A stretch of 64,000 nucleotides of DNA, from contig JAFGIX010000040.1 of the NCBI GenBank assembly GCA_016929395.1, forward strand, positions 1-64,000. Reading direction: 5' to 3'. Made by a program: the position numbers and the translations under genes. Shown piece by piece: positions 48,207 through 57,259 of this stretch; position 1 is the stretch's first letter, and every line of letters begins with the position of its first letter. The DNA is from Candidatus Zymogenus saltonus. Lineage in GTDB: Bacteria; Desulfobacterota; Zymogenia; Zymogenales; Zymogenaceae. The notes below the pieces were generated by a model. It had not been told where the DNA came from, did not search any database, and worked only from the letters and a program-made list of their open reading frames with translations.

Positions 48207-50297
48207 CTAAAAGAACTTCTCCAGGACGCCTTCGCCGAATTTTACGAGGGCAGGAGCGATGACAAGGGACACAACGCTCATCAGCTTTATCAGGATGTTC
48301 ATTGAGGGGCCCGATGTATCCTTGAAGGGGTCGCCTACGGTATCGCCAACGACGGCCGCCTTGTGGGGACCAGAGCCTTTGCCTCCGAAATGTCCCTGCT
48401 CGATATACTTTTTGCCGTTATCCCAGATGGCTCCGCCGTTCGCCATGAAGAGCGCCATGAGGACGCCCGTGGCGGTCGCTCCGGCAAGCATTCCTCCAAG
48501 GGCCTCTTTGCCAAGGAGAAATCCAACAAGGGGCGGCATGATTACGGCCGCAAGCCCGGGAACGATCATGTACTTGAGGGATGCCCTTGTGGCGATGTCC
48601 ACGCAGCGGCTGGGGTCCGGTTTCCCTTTACCTTCCATGATCCCCGGTATCTCACGAAACTGGCGTCTGATCTCCTCGACCATGCTCATGGCGGCCTTTC
48701 CGACCGCGGTCATGGTCTTGGCGCCGAGGAAGAAGGGTATACTGGCCCCGATCAATATTCCTACCACGACAAACGGGTGGATCAGATTTACGACATCGAT
48801 CATTGCGGTTTGGGTGTAGGCGGTAAAGAGGGCAAGCGCCGTCAAAGCGGCCGATCCGATCGCGAAGCCCTTGCCGAGTGCCGCTGTGGTGTTGCCCAAT
48901 GCGTCGAGGCTGTCGGTAATCTCCCGAACGTTCTTTCCAAGGCCCGCCATCTCGGTGATTCCTCCGGCGTTATCGGCGGCGGGACCATAGGCGTCAACGC
49001 TCATTGTAATTCCCACTGTTCCCAGCATACCCACGGCTGCGATGCCGATTCCGTATATGCCGGCGAACTTGTATGAGAAGAGCGTTGCGACGACGATGAT
49101 AATGATCGGGATTATGGTGGACTCCATCCCCAAGGCGAGGCCCGTGATGATGTTTGTCGCCGGTCCCGTTTGGGAGGCCTCCGCAACACGGATTACGGGG
49201 ACATTCTTCGTAAACCAGGTGTTTTCCGACGTGTACCATTCCGTAACAAGCCCGATCAGGATACCCGCGAAGGTTCCCGAGAGGATTGCGACAAAGGCGC
49301 CGTTGCTTCCGAAGGCGTTGGCTACGAAGTAGTTACCAATCAGGAAGAGACCTGCGGCGAGGAACGTCGAGTATCTCAGTGTTTCGGCCGGGCCGATTTT
49401 CCTGAATATCTTGACGGAAAATATTCCCACCAGCGAGCAGAGAAGACCTAATGCCACAACCACAAGGGGAAGCGCCATCAGGCCCTGTTTAAGAAATGTA
49501 GCGGTTTCTTCATTTACATCTATTCCGGCGTTTAAGACGCTCTGGAGCGTGGCTATTGAAGCTGTCGCGCCGATGGCGATGGTGGCGATTATCGCCCCAA
49601 CATAGGACTCGAAGATATCGGCGCCCATACCGGCTATGTCACCCACGTTGTCGCCCACGTTGTCCGCGATGACTCCGGGGTTCCTCGGGTCGTCCTCGGG
49701 GATTCCGGCCTCGACCTTTCCCACGAGGTCAGCGCCCACGTCGGCGCTCTTTGTATAGATTCCGCCGCCGACCCTGGCGAAGAGGGCGATGGAGCTGGCT
49801 CCCATGGCGAATCCGTTGATGTATTGGGCGGTCTCGAGGTCACCGAAGACTATGAAGAAGATCCCCACGCCCACAAGCCCGAGGCTGGCGACCGAAAGTC
49901 CCATAACCACGCCGCCCATGAATGAGATCGTGAGGGCCTTTTCAAGGCCGCTCGTTGCCGCCGCCTGAGATGTCCTGACATTTGCCCTTGTGGCGGCCTT
50001 CATTCCGAAGAAGCCTGCTAACATAGATGAAAAGGCGCCGGAGATATAGGCTATTGTGGTCATCCAGCTTTTATCGACAAAGAGACCCAATAAAACGGCA
50101 ACGGCAGCGAGAAATATGAGGAGTATCGAATACTCTCTCTTCAAGAACACCATCGCTCCGTCGTGTATCTGCTGGGCAAGGTCCCGCATCAACTCGGTGC
50201 CGTCGTCCTGCTTCTTGACGAACATGTAAATGAACAGTGCCGTCAAGAGTCCTAAGAGACCAATTATCGGCGCAAAATACGCCAACTTGTAACTCAT
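48207..50297 (-). CDS. hppA: Membrane-bound cation-translocating pyrophosphatase
   Basis: Pyrophosphate-driven H+ or Na+ pump of about 696 residues with 15-16 membrane helices. The substrate site is clear: [20 protein letters not shown], then [16 protein letters not shown]. The segment [13 protein letters not shown] has Ala where K+-independent enzymes have Lys, which indicates the K+-dependent class; such enzymes are often Na+ pumps. ATG 50297 is chosen because GGAGG lies 5 bases upstream. It recovers energy from pyrophosphate made in biosynthesis, as expected in energy-limited anaerobes. Confidence 0.95.
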   Translation of the reverse strand: MSYKLAYFAPIIGLLGLLTALFIYMFVKKQDDGTELMRDLAQQIHDGAMVFLKREYSILLIFLAAVAVLLGLFVDKSWMTTIAYISGAFSSMLAGFFGMKAATRANVRTSQAAATSGLEKALTISFMGGVVMGLSVASLGLVGVGIFFIVFGDLETAQYINGFAMGASSIALFARVGGGIYTKSADVGADLVGKVEAGIPEDDPRNPGVIADNVGDNVGDIAGMGADIFESYVGAIIATIAIGATASIATLQSVLNAGIDVNEETATFLKQGLMALPLVVVALGLLCSLVGIFSVKIFRKIGPAETLRYSTFLAAGLFLIGNYFVANAFGSNGAFVAILSGTFAGILIGLVTEWYTSENTWFTKNVPVIRVAEASQTGPATNIITGLALGMESTIIPIIIIVVATLFSYKFAGIYGIGIAAVGMLGTVGITMSVDAYGPAADNAGGITEMAGLGKNVREITDSLDALGNTTAALGKGFAIGSAALTALALFTAYTQTAMIDVVNLIHPFVVVGILIGASIPFFLGAKTMTAVGKAAMSMVEEIRRQFREIPGIMEGKGKPDPSRCVDIATRASLKYMIVPGLAAVIMPPLVGFLLGKEALGGMLAGATATGVLMALFMANGGAIWDNGKKYIEQGHFGGKGSGPHKAAVVGDTVGDPFKDTSGPSMNILIKLMSVVSLVIAPALVKFGEGVLEKFF

Positions 50298-50355
50298 ACT
50301 TTCCTCCACAATAAATAGACTGTAGTAATGTGGACCGCCACTCCGAGGTTTTGAA

Positions 50356-51012
50356 CTATTCGTTAAACCTGTTCATGGCAAAATCCACTCCGTCGTGTAG
50401 AATCACGAAGAGGGATTCTTTCGCCCTCTCTATTATATCCTCAAGCTGAAGGGCCTCGTTTGATGAGAACCGGCCTAAAACGAAATCGGCGGTGTTCTCA
50501 TCATCGTCCCTTCCAATTCCAATTCTAAGTCTTATGAAGTCCGATGTGCCAAGCTCGTCAATGATCGATTTCATTCCCCTGTGCCCACCGGACCCCCCCC
50601 TCGGGCGAATCCTGATCCTCCCGAAGTCAAGGTCGACATCATCGGAAACGACGATGATATCCTTGGGCGAGAGGCGGTAGAAATCCAAGACGGCCGATAC
50701 GGAGTACCCAGATCTGTTCATATATGTCTGGGGAAGGGCCAAAAGCAGCGTCTCGTCCCCTGCTTTATCCTTCCCCCCACCGTTTTTACCCTTCACTCCC
50801 CCGTCATTACCCTTACCCCCCCCGTTTCCATCGCCCCTTTTGTCTCGTTCAATCTCCCCGATCTTGCCTATACCGATCTTGGTGTTGAACTTTCGCTTTT
50901 TTATCGATATTCCGATCTCCTCCCCGAAGGAGGAGACGACCATAAACCCGACGTTATGTCTGGTTTTTTTGTATTCTCTGCCCGGGTTTCCAAGCCCAAA
51001 GATGGCCTTCAT
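50356..51012 (-). CDS. pth: Peptidyl-tRNA hydrolase with a Gly/Lys/Asp-rich insertion
   Basis: Recycles peptidyl-tRNA. Catalytic residues Asn9, His19 and Asn99 are present ([21 protein letters not shown]), and [15 protein letters not shown] and [11 protein letters not shown] are typical. Between about residues 57 and 86 there is a low-complexity stretch rich in Gly, Lys, Asp and Asn, absent from ordinary Pth proteins and lying between the substrate-binding strands. At 218 residues it is longer than most by about this amount. The DNA there is a run of G-rich tracts. Function should be intact if the insertion is a surface loop. Confidence 0.9.
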   Translation of the reverse strand: MKAIFGLGNPGREYKKTRHNVGFMVVSSFGEEIGISIKKRKFNTKIGIGKIGEIERDKRGDGNGGGKGNDGGVKGKNGGGKDKAGDETLLLALPQTYMNRSGYSVSAVLDFYRLSPKDIIVVSDDVDLDFGRIRIRPRGGSGGHRGMKSIIDELGTSDFIRLRIGIGRDDDENTADFVLGRFSSNEALQLEDIIERAKESLFVILHDGVDFAMNRFNE

Positions 51013-51229
51013 ATCTATAAAAGTAACCCACGTTTTGGGTTTAATCGCCGAGAAAAAAGATCAAAAAATATCTATCTCTCTCTCGAATTATCGGATCCGA
51101 TCGAGGTCAGCCGTAATACTCCAACCTTTTAGAGATTCCAACGGTGCCCCAAGTCTTCCAAACGAATGGATCGCCCACTCCCTGAAAAAATCCAATTGGC
51201 CACTCCGATGGAAATCGCGGCAACAGTGT

Positions 51230-51901
51230 CTACTCTTCTCCTTCCGCTTCACCCTCGGTCGTTTCTTCCCCTTCGCCCTCGGCGGCTGCCTCCTCGGCCT
51301 CAAGCTCCTCTTCAACGGCTTCCTCGTAAAGTTTGGGCGCAACCACAATGACAATCGTGTAGTTGACGCTCGTATCGGTTTGGCAGCCCTTTGGAAGCTG
51401 GATGTTGCCTAAGTGAATGGAATCTCCAACATTGAGTTCTGAAACATCAACCTCTATATATTCGGGGATGTCGGCAGGGAGGGCGGATATCTCCAATTGC
51501 CTCCGGATCTCCTGCAGAATCCCGCCCATCTTTACGCCCTGCGGCTTTCCGACGAAATGTATTGGAACCTCTGCGGTCAACTCCTTTTCCATGTCGATCT
51601 TGTGAAGATCGATGTGGAGGTATTCGCGGGTCAACGGGTGAACCTGGAGCTCCTTTAAAATGACGATGTTGCCATCGAGTCTCTTTCCCCCTTCGTCCTC
51701 TCCGATTATATTGAAGAAGGGGTTTGTGGTTTCGAGACCCTTCATGGTCATTTTAAGATCGTGGGTGTTGGTTTTTATCATCAGGGGCTCGGTCTTGTAC
51801 CCGTAAATGATTCCAGGGACCATACCGCTTCCCCGCAGCTTTCTGGCGGCTCCTTTCCCCGAAGATTCTCTCGTTGAAATTTTCAATTTTTCAATTTCCA
51901 T
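51230..51901 (-). CDS. rplY: 50S ribosomal protein bL25 (CTC/TL5 form)
   Basis: 5S rRNA-binding protein of the long two-domain CTC type (223 residues). The N-terminal L25 domain (about 1-92) ends in the LKELQVHPLTREYLHIDLH segment, a beta domain (about 95-185) has VPIHFVGKPQGVKMGGILQE, and an acidic Glu/Ala/Gly tail finishes the protein. It lies in the usual prs-rplY-pth order. Confidence 0.94.
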   Translation of the reverse strand: MEIEKLKISTRESSGKGAARKLRGSGMVPGIIYGYKTEPLMIKTNTHDLKMTMKGLETTNPFFNIIGEDEGGKRLDGNIVILKELQVHPLTREYLHIDLHKIDMEKELTAEVPIHFVGKPQGVKMGGILQEIRRQLEISALPADIPEYIEVDVSELNVGDSIHLGNIQLPKGCQTDTSVNYTIVIVVAPKLYEEAVEEELEAEEAAAEGEGEETTEGEAEGEE

Positions 51902-51983
51902 CTCTTGTCACCTTTTTTTAGTAAATAAGGGCCTAAAAGCCCATCTCAACATATTTAAGAATAGATATTGAGTCCTTTTTTAA

Positions 51984-52946
51984 TTATCTTTTCTGCTTTT
52001 GGTTTTTATAGAAAAGCTCGCTTACGGATTTTCGTTTATGGATCCTCTTTATTGCTTCCCCGAAGAGTTTTGAGACCTTTAGCACCTTTATTTTGCCGGA
52101 TTTTTTTGCCTCTTTATTGAGGGGGATGGTATTTGAGACTATAATCTCTTCTATGGGCGATTTGTTTATCCTGTCCACCGCCGGGCCCGAAAGGACGGGG
52201 TGTGTGAGGACCCCGTAGACGTTGTTAGCGCCGTTGTCCTTCAGGGCCTCCGCGGCCTTGACCAGCGTTCCCGCCGTATCGACCATATCGTCCAATATTA
52301 CGGCGTTCCGGCTCTTTACGTCACCGATTATATGCATCACCTCGGCGACGTTCGGCCCCTGCCTGCGCTTGTCTATTATTGCGAGTCCCACTCCGAGTCT
52401 CTGGGCATAGGCCCTTGCCCTTTCAACGCCGCCGGCGTCCGGGGATACGATTATCATATCCTTTCCGAATTTATCCTTCAGGTATTCGAGCATTACCGGG
52501 GACGAGTAAAGGTGATCCACGGGGATGTTGAAAAAGCCCTGGATCTGTCCCGCGTGGAGCTCCATGGAGATAACCCGCTGCGTTCCGGCGGCAATAAGGA
52601 GATCCGCCACGAGCTTTGCCGTGATGGGCGCCCTCGGAAATACCTTCTTGTCCTGCCTGGCATAGCCGTAGTAGGGAATGACGGCGGTGATTTCTTCCGA
52701 CGACGCCCTCTTCAAGGCGTCGATCATAACGAGGAGCTCCATGAGGTTATCGTTCACCGGGGGAGAAGTCGACTGTATGACAAAGACCTGCATTCCCCTG
52801 ACGCTCTCGTGTATCTCCACCGAGCATTCGCCGTCGGAAAAGGCGCCAACCTCCGCCTTGCCCAGAGGTATTCCCAGAAAATCACATATCTCCCGGGCTA
52901 TCTGCGGATTAGAATTTCCAGTAAATACCCTAATCTTCTTGTTCAA
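51984..52946 (-). CDS. prs: Ribose-phosphate pyrophosphokinase
   Basis: Makes PRPP from ribose-5-phosphate and ATP for nucleotide, histidine and NAD synthesis. The 320-residue protein has FTGNSNPQIAREICDFL at the start, PYYGYARQDKK, the metal-binding MELHAGQIQGFF loop and the PRPP loop VDTAGTLVKAAE. The family is well conserved. It lies downstream of tRNA-Gln and about 80 bases upstream of rplY on the same strand. Confidence 0.96.
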   Translation of the reverse strand: MNKKIRVFTGNSNPQIAREICDFLGIPLGKAEVGAFSDGECSVEIHESVRGMQVFVIQSTSPPVNDNLMELLVMIDALKRASSEEITAVIPYYGYARQDKKVFPRAPITAKLVADLLIAAGTQRVISMELHAGQIQGFFNIPVDHLYSSPVMLEYLKDKFGKDMIIVSPDAGGVERARAYAQRLGVGLAIIDKRRQGPNVAEVMHIIGDVKSRNAVILDDMVDTAGTLVKAAEALKDNGANNVYGVLTHPVLSGPAVDRINKSPIEEIIVSNTIPLNKEAKKSGKIKVLKVSKLFGEAIKRIHKRKSVSELFYKNQKQKR

Positions 52947-53023
52947 CTCTATTCCCTGTCGCTATTTTTTAATCTATGATTTACCCGTCTTTATCTTGTG
53001 TTATTGGCCTATATTTATCCAGT

Positions 53024-53098
53024 TGGCTGGGGTGGGAGGATTCGAACCTCCGAATGCGGGAGCCAAAGTCCCGTGACTTACCGCTTGTCGACACCCCA
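53024..53098 (-). tRNA. tRNA-Gln (anticodon UUG)
   Basis: On the minus strand the sequence begins TGGGGTG, pairs with CACCCCA, and ends in G plus encoded CCA. The anticodon arm CGGGA-CTTTGGC-TCCCG gives anticodon TTG, and the T arm GGAGG-TTCGAAT-CCTCC is complete. It sits just upstream of prs. Confidence 0.95.
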
Positions 53099-53639
53099 AG
53101 ATGTAAAGATTCTATCTCCCAGGTCTACCTGTCTCTTTTTTGATCCGAAGCGGAATAAAACATCGAATCCCTCGATAACACGAAAATTTTTATGATCGGC
53201 TAACCGGCGCATTCCATTGCCATGAATCTTTGTGTGGTCGAGTGTTCAAGTTCCCCCCTGTGCCGCAGCTGTTTTTGAGATAATCGATTACCAGGCGTCT
53301 CCCGTTTTAAAAAAGTAAAAAATGCTATAACGAAATACGATATAGCCCCATTAAAATTGCCGTTGCCCAAATTTTTCGAGAATTATGAGGAGGCTTACGG
53401 CTCAACGGCGGATATTCTTTAAAAGTAAAAGGCCGTCAATAAATAATCACCGCAAACAGCACCTTCCGCCGATAGGGTTTCCCCCTTCCTCCCCCTGTCG
53501 ACGCTCACCCCAACGTCCCTTTCCCCCTCTCTCTTATCCCCTCCCCCCTGCTTCCCGTCCACCCTGTTTTACCGAGGGATCTTCGGTCCCGTGTTGCAGT
53601 TCTCAAAGAGGCCGATCAATTTACGGATTTGGTAATAAT
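53099..53639. other. Intergenic gap between tRNA-Gln and spoVG
   Basis: This C/T-rich stretch shows no gene that I can support. Low-complexity pyrimidine tracts occupy about 53480-53560. No clear promoter or terminator was identified. Confidence 0.5.
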
Positions 53640-53951
53640 CTAATATTCGTCATCAAAGCTTTTCTCTGTATCTTCCCCTCCTACAGGGGCTCCCCCCTTT
53701 TCAAGCTCATTTTCATATTCTCTCAGGACAACTTCTTCTATCATCTCCCTGGTCTTGTTGTTGAGGGGGTGGGCGATGTCCCGAAAGGTTCCATCTTTTC
53801 TCTTTTTGCTCGGCATGGCCACAAAGAGTCCGTTGTTTCCATTGATGATCTTAAGGTCTCGAATGATGAAACAATCATCGAACGTTATGGTTGCGTATGC
53901 TTTTAATCTCTCTTCACCTACTGGGAAAACTCTGACCTCTGTAATCTCCAT
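53640..53951 (-). CDS. spoVG: SpoVG family RNA/DNA-binding regulator
   Basis: A 103-residue protein beginning MEITEVRVFPVGEERLKAYATITFDDCFIIRDLKI, with NGLFVAMPSKKRKDGTFRDIAHP, both diagnostic. SpoVG proteins bind nucleic acids and act as global regulators; here no sporulation genes are present. ATG 53951 is preferred over 53963 because GGAGG lies at ideal spacing. It is downstream of ispE on the same strand. Confidence 0.92.
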   Translation of the reverse strand: MEITEVRVFPVGEERLKAYATITFDDCFIIRDLKIINGNNGLFVAMPSKKRKDGTFRDIAHPLNNKTREMIEEVVLREYENELEKGGAPVGGEDTEKSFDDEY

Positions 53952-54024
53952 TGATGCCTCCATAGCCTTGTGTTACTTGAAAAGTTCCTTCGTGCTGAAA
54001 ACCGTTAAATTTCCTAAAAAACGC

Positions 54025-54939
54025 TTAGTAGAAGAGATTTTGCGCCAAAAAAACTGTCCAATCATTTTTTGAACGTATCTCCTCGAAAGCCCTTTTTGCT
54101 TCGATCCGGTTTCCGAAAACGCCGAAAACGGATGACCCACTGCCAGTGAGCATTGCTTTTAATGAGCCGAGCCTTTCGATCTCTCTCTTGATCCGGCCCA
54201 CTTCGGGAAGATAAACACTATACCCCCCCCCATCTCTATCCCGGTCGTTCCTTTTGTCGTTAACAATCGGCTCGACCCCCACCACGGTCTCGAAGTCGTT
54301 TACCATTCCCTCGATAAGACCGCCAAGAGTCCCATTAAACTTCGGAATAATAATACTTTTTTTGTTAAATGTCAATACTAAATCAATCATTTTATACGCT
54401 AATTTTGTTGAAACGGAGCCGGGCGGTTTGACGACAACCATCCATGTCTCCGGGATGCCCTCGATCTTTTTGAGGTTCTCTCCTATCCCCGTGACCAGAG
54501 CCGGGGAGCCGAAGATGAAGAACGGTACGTCCGACCCTATTTTCACCCCCAAGGTGAGGAGTTCGTCTAGGCCTAAGCCGAGGTTCAGATGGTCGTTCAG
54601 CTTGAGCATCACCGAGGCGGCGTTGGAGCTGGCCCCCCCTAGGCCAGATTCCAGGGGGATGTTTTTTTGTATATTTACCTTTATACCTATGTCGACGTTT
54701 GCTTCTTTAAGGAGGGCCTCGATGGCCCTGTAGACCGTGTTTGAGGGGCCTTGCGGGACTTTAGTGTTGTCCGATTCGATCTCTATCCGACTACCCTCGA
54801 AGGCAACGGTGATATGGTCGTATATATCGATAGCGCTCATTACCGTTGCGATTTTGTGATAGCCGTTGGGGAGTTTTTCGCCTACCTTGAGAAAATAGTT
54901 CACCTTGGCGGGAGATTTGAACTTTAAAATCTCAGACAC
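54025..54939 (-). CDS. ispE: 4-diphosphocytidyl-2-C-methyl-D-erythritol kinase
   Basis: GHMP-family kinase of the non-mevalonate isoprenoid pathway. SPAKVNYFLKVGEKLPNGYH and the ATP loop PLESGLGGASSNAA are clear, and the C-terminal TGSGSSVFGVF is present. A short charged insertion (NDKRNDRDRDGGG, near residue 230) is not usual for the family and overlaps a G-rich tract. Its start overlaps the engB stop by 8 bases, so the genes are coupled. Confidence 0.93.
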   Translation of the reverse strand: MSEILKFKSPAKVNYFLKVGEKLPNGYHKIATVMSAIDIYDHITVAFEGSRIEIESDNTKVPQGPSNTVYRAIEALLKEANVDIGIKVNIQKNIPLESGLGGASSNAASVMLKLNDHLNLGLGLDELLTLGVKIGSDVPFFIFGSPALVTGIGENLKKIEGIPETWMVVVKPPGSVSTKLAYKMIDLVLTFNKKSIIIPKFNGTLGGLIEGMVNDFETVVGVEPIVNDKRNDRDRDGGGYSVYLPEVGRIKREIERLGSLKAMLTGSGSSVFGVFGNRIEAKRAFEEIRSKNDWTVFLAQNLFY

Positions 54940-55522
54940 CGACGACCTCCCTTATCCTTGACCAGAGCTTCTCCTTGCCGGTACCCTTGAGAGACGAGAA
55001 GAGAACGATGTCATCCGGCCTGCATTCGAGGGTCTCGGCCATCTTGATGAGCCGTCCGTCTATTTTGCTGCGCTTCTCCTTGTCCGCCTTGGTGGCCACG
55101 ACGAGGGAGGGGATGTTGGTTTCCTTGAGCCACAGGAGAAAGGAAAGCTCCTCCTCTTCCGGCCCGCGCCTTATATCGACAATCACGACGACAAGTTTTA
55201 GGGCTTCGTTTCCGGTGAGGTATTTTTCCACCATTGGGCGCCACGCTCTCCTCATCCCGGCCGGGACCTTGGCGTAACCGTAGCCGGGGAGATCTACGAA
55301 GACGAGCCGGTCATTGATGTTAAAGAAGTTTATCTCCCTCGTCCTGCCCGGCGTGGAGGACGTCCTGGCGAGCTTCTTTCTCCCCACAATGCTGTTGATC
55401 AGGGAGGACTTCCCCACGTTGGAGCGCCCGGAGAAGGCCACCTGCGGCCTTTCGCCCGGCCCCCTCAGAAAATCGCCCGGGTCGGTCGCCCCCCTGATAA
55501 ACTCCGCCTTTGTGATTTTCAT
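54932..55522 (-). CDS. engB: Ribosome biogenesis GTPase EngB/YsxC
   Basis: GTPase of 196 residues assisting 50S assembly. G1 GRSNVGKSS, G3 DLPGYG and G4 TKAD are all present, along with the SFASKTPGRTQ-equivalent ARTSSTPGRTREINFF. It lies 12 bases after the nucleotide-triphosphatase gene and overlaps ispE. Confidence 0.94.
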   Translation of the reverse strand: MKITKAEFIRGATDPGDFLRGPGERPQVAFSGRSNVGKSSLINSIVGRKKLARTSSTPGRTREINFFNINDRLVFVDLPGYGYAKVPAGMRRAWRPMVEKYLTGNEALKLVVVIVDIRRGPEEEELSFLLWLKETNIPSLVVATKADKEKRSKIDGRLIKMAETLECRPDDIVLFSSLKGTGKEKLWSRIREVVGV

Positions 55523-55534
55523 GGCTAAAAAAAC

Positions 55535-56131
55535 CTAATATTTTCGCCAGCCGTTGGACATCTCCTCCAAAATCTTGTTCAGCAGGATGTCCCTGTTCAA
55601 CCTCGTGATCTCAAAGAGCCTGACGTCTTCCCTGCGCTTTATACCGGTTATGAAATCGTATCCCGTCGATTTCTTGGAAATTGTCGCGACGACCGTTCCG
55701 GCGGAGTCCATTGCCCCCAAGACCGCGCTCCTGAATTTTTTCGATATGCATTCCATCTTCCCTATCTCGTCTATGATCGTGAAATCAAGGCCTTTCAAAA
55801 TGGAGGGAACGGCGACCTCCTCGACATTTTTCAGAAAGACGGTGTAGCTTCCCATCCTCGCGGAACCGATGTTTGACGCTTTTCCCGGGCTTAATAAGCT
55901 CGACTTTACCGCCAGCGGGACCCTCTTCGAGCCGGCGCCGAAGGGGACGGTTATTATGTCGAATCCCATCCTTTCGCCTTCGCTCCTCACCTCTTTCGTG
56001 ACAAAGCCCGATTTTTCGCCCGGGATTTTATCTATGAGATCGATGATCAGGGTCGTCTTTCCGGAGCCGGGGAGCCCTGTAATGAGGAAGTGTTGTCTCG
56101 GCTCCCCTTTGCGGCTTTTGATGTTTTTCAT
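55535..56131 (-). CDS. THEP1-type nucleoside-triphosphatase
   Basis: A 198-residue P-loop protein with Walker A GLPGSGKT (residues 19-26), a Walker B-like TIIDEIGKME and a strand pattern matching the NTPase THEP1 family, which hydrolyses nucleoside triphosphates in vitro. Its physiological role is unknown. It is the first of three coupled genes with engB and ispE. Confidence 0.85.
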   Translation of the reverse strand: MKNIKSRKGEPRQHFLITGLPGSGKTTLIIDLIDKIPGEKSGFVTKEVRSEGERMGFDIITVPFGAGSKRVPLAVKSSLLSPGKASNIGSARMGSYTVFLKNVEEVAVPSILKGLDFTIIDEIGKMECISKKFRSAVLGAMDSAGTVVATISKKSTGYDFITGIKRREDVRLFEITRLNRDILLNKILEEMSNGWRKY

Positions 56132-56889
56132 CGGTTTAGGATGAAAATATTAAATAGAAAATAGGTTCAAAGGTACATGGAATGATCTTTAAAATTTATT
56201 CAGACTATAAACATTCAAATTAATCTCTATATTGGAATGGCACAAGTGCGGGAACCTTTTGGATAGGCCGAGCGGGGTGTTGACATGCAACTGGAACGGG
56301 GACTTAATCTCATCATCAACTTTCCGGAATCCCTAAACAATCCGGATTTAGGGCAGCATTTAACGCCGGGGGCGGCCGTATACAACCGCAGCGTTCTAAA
56401 CCTGAAGCCTTTGATCTACTTTAGAACTGTATATTCGGCCGCCAAAAATCAATAATATGAATCCCGGAATCCCGGCAAACGTTTCCTTGAAAACTATATG
56501 TGATGGAAAACGAAGAAGCTTATCCGCCCTTAATGTCAATATAAGAAGAGCCGTTAAACCGGCTCTTAATAGATTTACTGAAAGACACTTTGGAGGTAGT
56601 TTTTAGCCTTATTACAAATCCTGCTTTCTCCGCCCGTCCGTCTCGGCCGCCGTTAGGTTACTTATCGTCTCCACCAAATCTTATTGCTTCCCTTATTACT
56701 TTGCCTGTCTTCCCGACATCCTATCCCCTTCCCTTTAGATTGCTTTACCGACCTTCCCTAGTTAGATTACTTTGCAGTTCTCCCACTAAATATTGCCGGC
56801 CCTCCATTTATTGATCGAGATATTAGACGGCGGACGGGACATACGGGACAGCTCGGCGTCTAAAAAACCACCGCTCCTGCCCGCAGGGA
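56132..56889. other. Long intergenic region, pyrimidine-rich
   Basis: No gene is supported. The region separates the THEP1 gene from the small ribosomal gene. It contains one stem-loop (56546-56567) and, from about 56600 to 56800, degenerate repeats of an ATTACTTTGCC/ATTGCTTTACC kind in C/T-rich context, similar to those at 6072-6200. Confidence 0.5.
56546..56567 (-). terminator. Possible terminator stem-loop downstream of the bS22-like gene
   Basis: AAGAGCCG pairs perfectly with CGGCTCTT around a 6-base loop. On the minus strand it is followed by CTTATATT, a weak U-rich tail, about 320 bases after the small gene's stop. Confidence 0.4.
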
Positions 56890-56988
56890 CTACCTGCCCC
56901 TCCTGCGCTTGTGCCGCATCTTGTCGCGAAGCTTTTTATACTTATGCTTTCTCATCTTCTTCCTGCGCTTTTTAATCACACTTCCCAA
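56890..56988 (-). CDS. Small basic ribosome-associated protein (AURKAIP1/COX24 domain)
   Basis: A 32-residue, extremely basic protein (GSVIKKRRKKMRKHKYKK, then LRDKMRHKRRRGR) typical of the bacterial AURKAIP1/COX24-domain family, related to the bS22/mitoribosomal mS38 group at the decoding site. The start is TTG 56988 with GGAGG 6 bases upstream. It stands alone, with a large gap to the THEP1 gene. Its size means automated callers often miss it. Confidence 0.88.
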   Translation of the reverse strand: MGSVIKKRRKKMRKHKYKKLRDKMRHKRRRGR

Positions 56989-57156
56989 ACGGTTACCTCC
57001 AGAATTAAGATAATCTAAACTTCTATCAAATTAAGACTGATATATCAAGATAATTTTGTGAAAAATTGAAAATAATTTCGATTTTCCTTTTGTACAAAGA
57101 ATGTCCCAAAAAATGTAAAAACGACATATTTTTAGCCTATTTATCTAATTAATCGG

Positions 57157-57185
57157 TTGACACTCCACCTTATATCTGGTAAATT
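57157..57185 (+). promoter_or_regulatory. Promoter for the alpha/beta hydrolase
   Basis: TTGACA at 57157-57162 and TAAATT at 57180-57185 are separated by 17 bases, with TGG extending the -10 box. Transcription would begin about 65 bases before the hydrolase ATG. Confidence 0.6.
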
Positions 57186-57259
57186 TTTTACTATACATAT
57201 TATTTATATTGTATCATATTTACTGGTTGCTTTTTTAGGTCTGAACAGATTGGAAAGAT

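Noticed and set aside
53640-53951. Evidence that the organism forms spores (spoVG)
   Set aside because: SpoVG occurs in many non-sporulating bacteria and no other sporulation gene is present.
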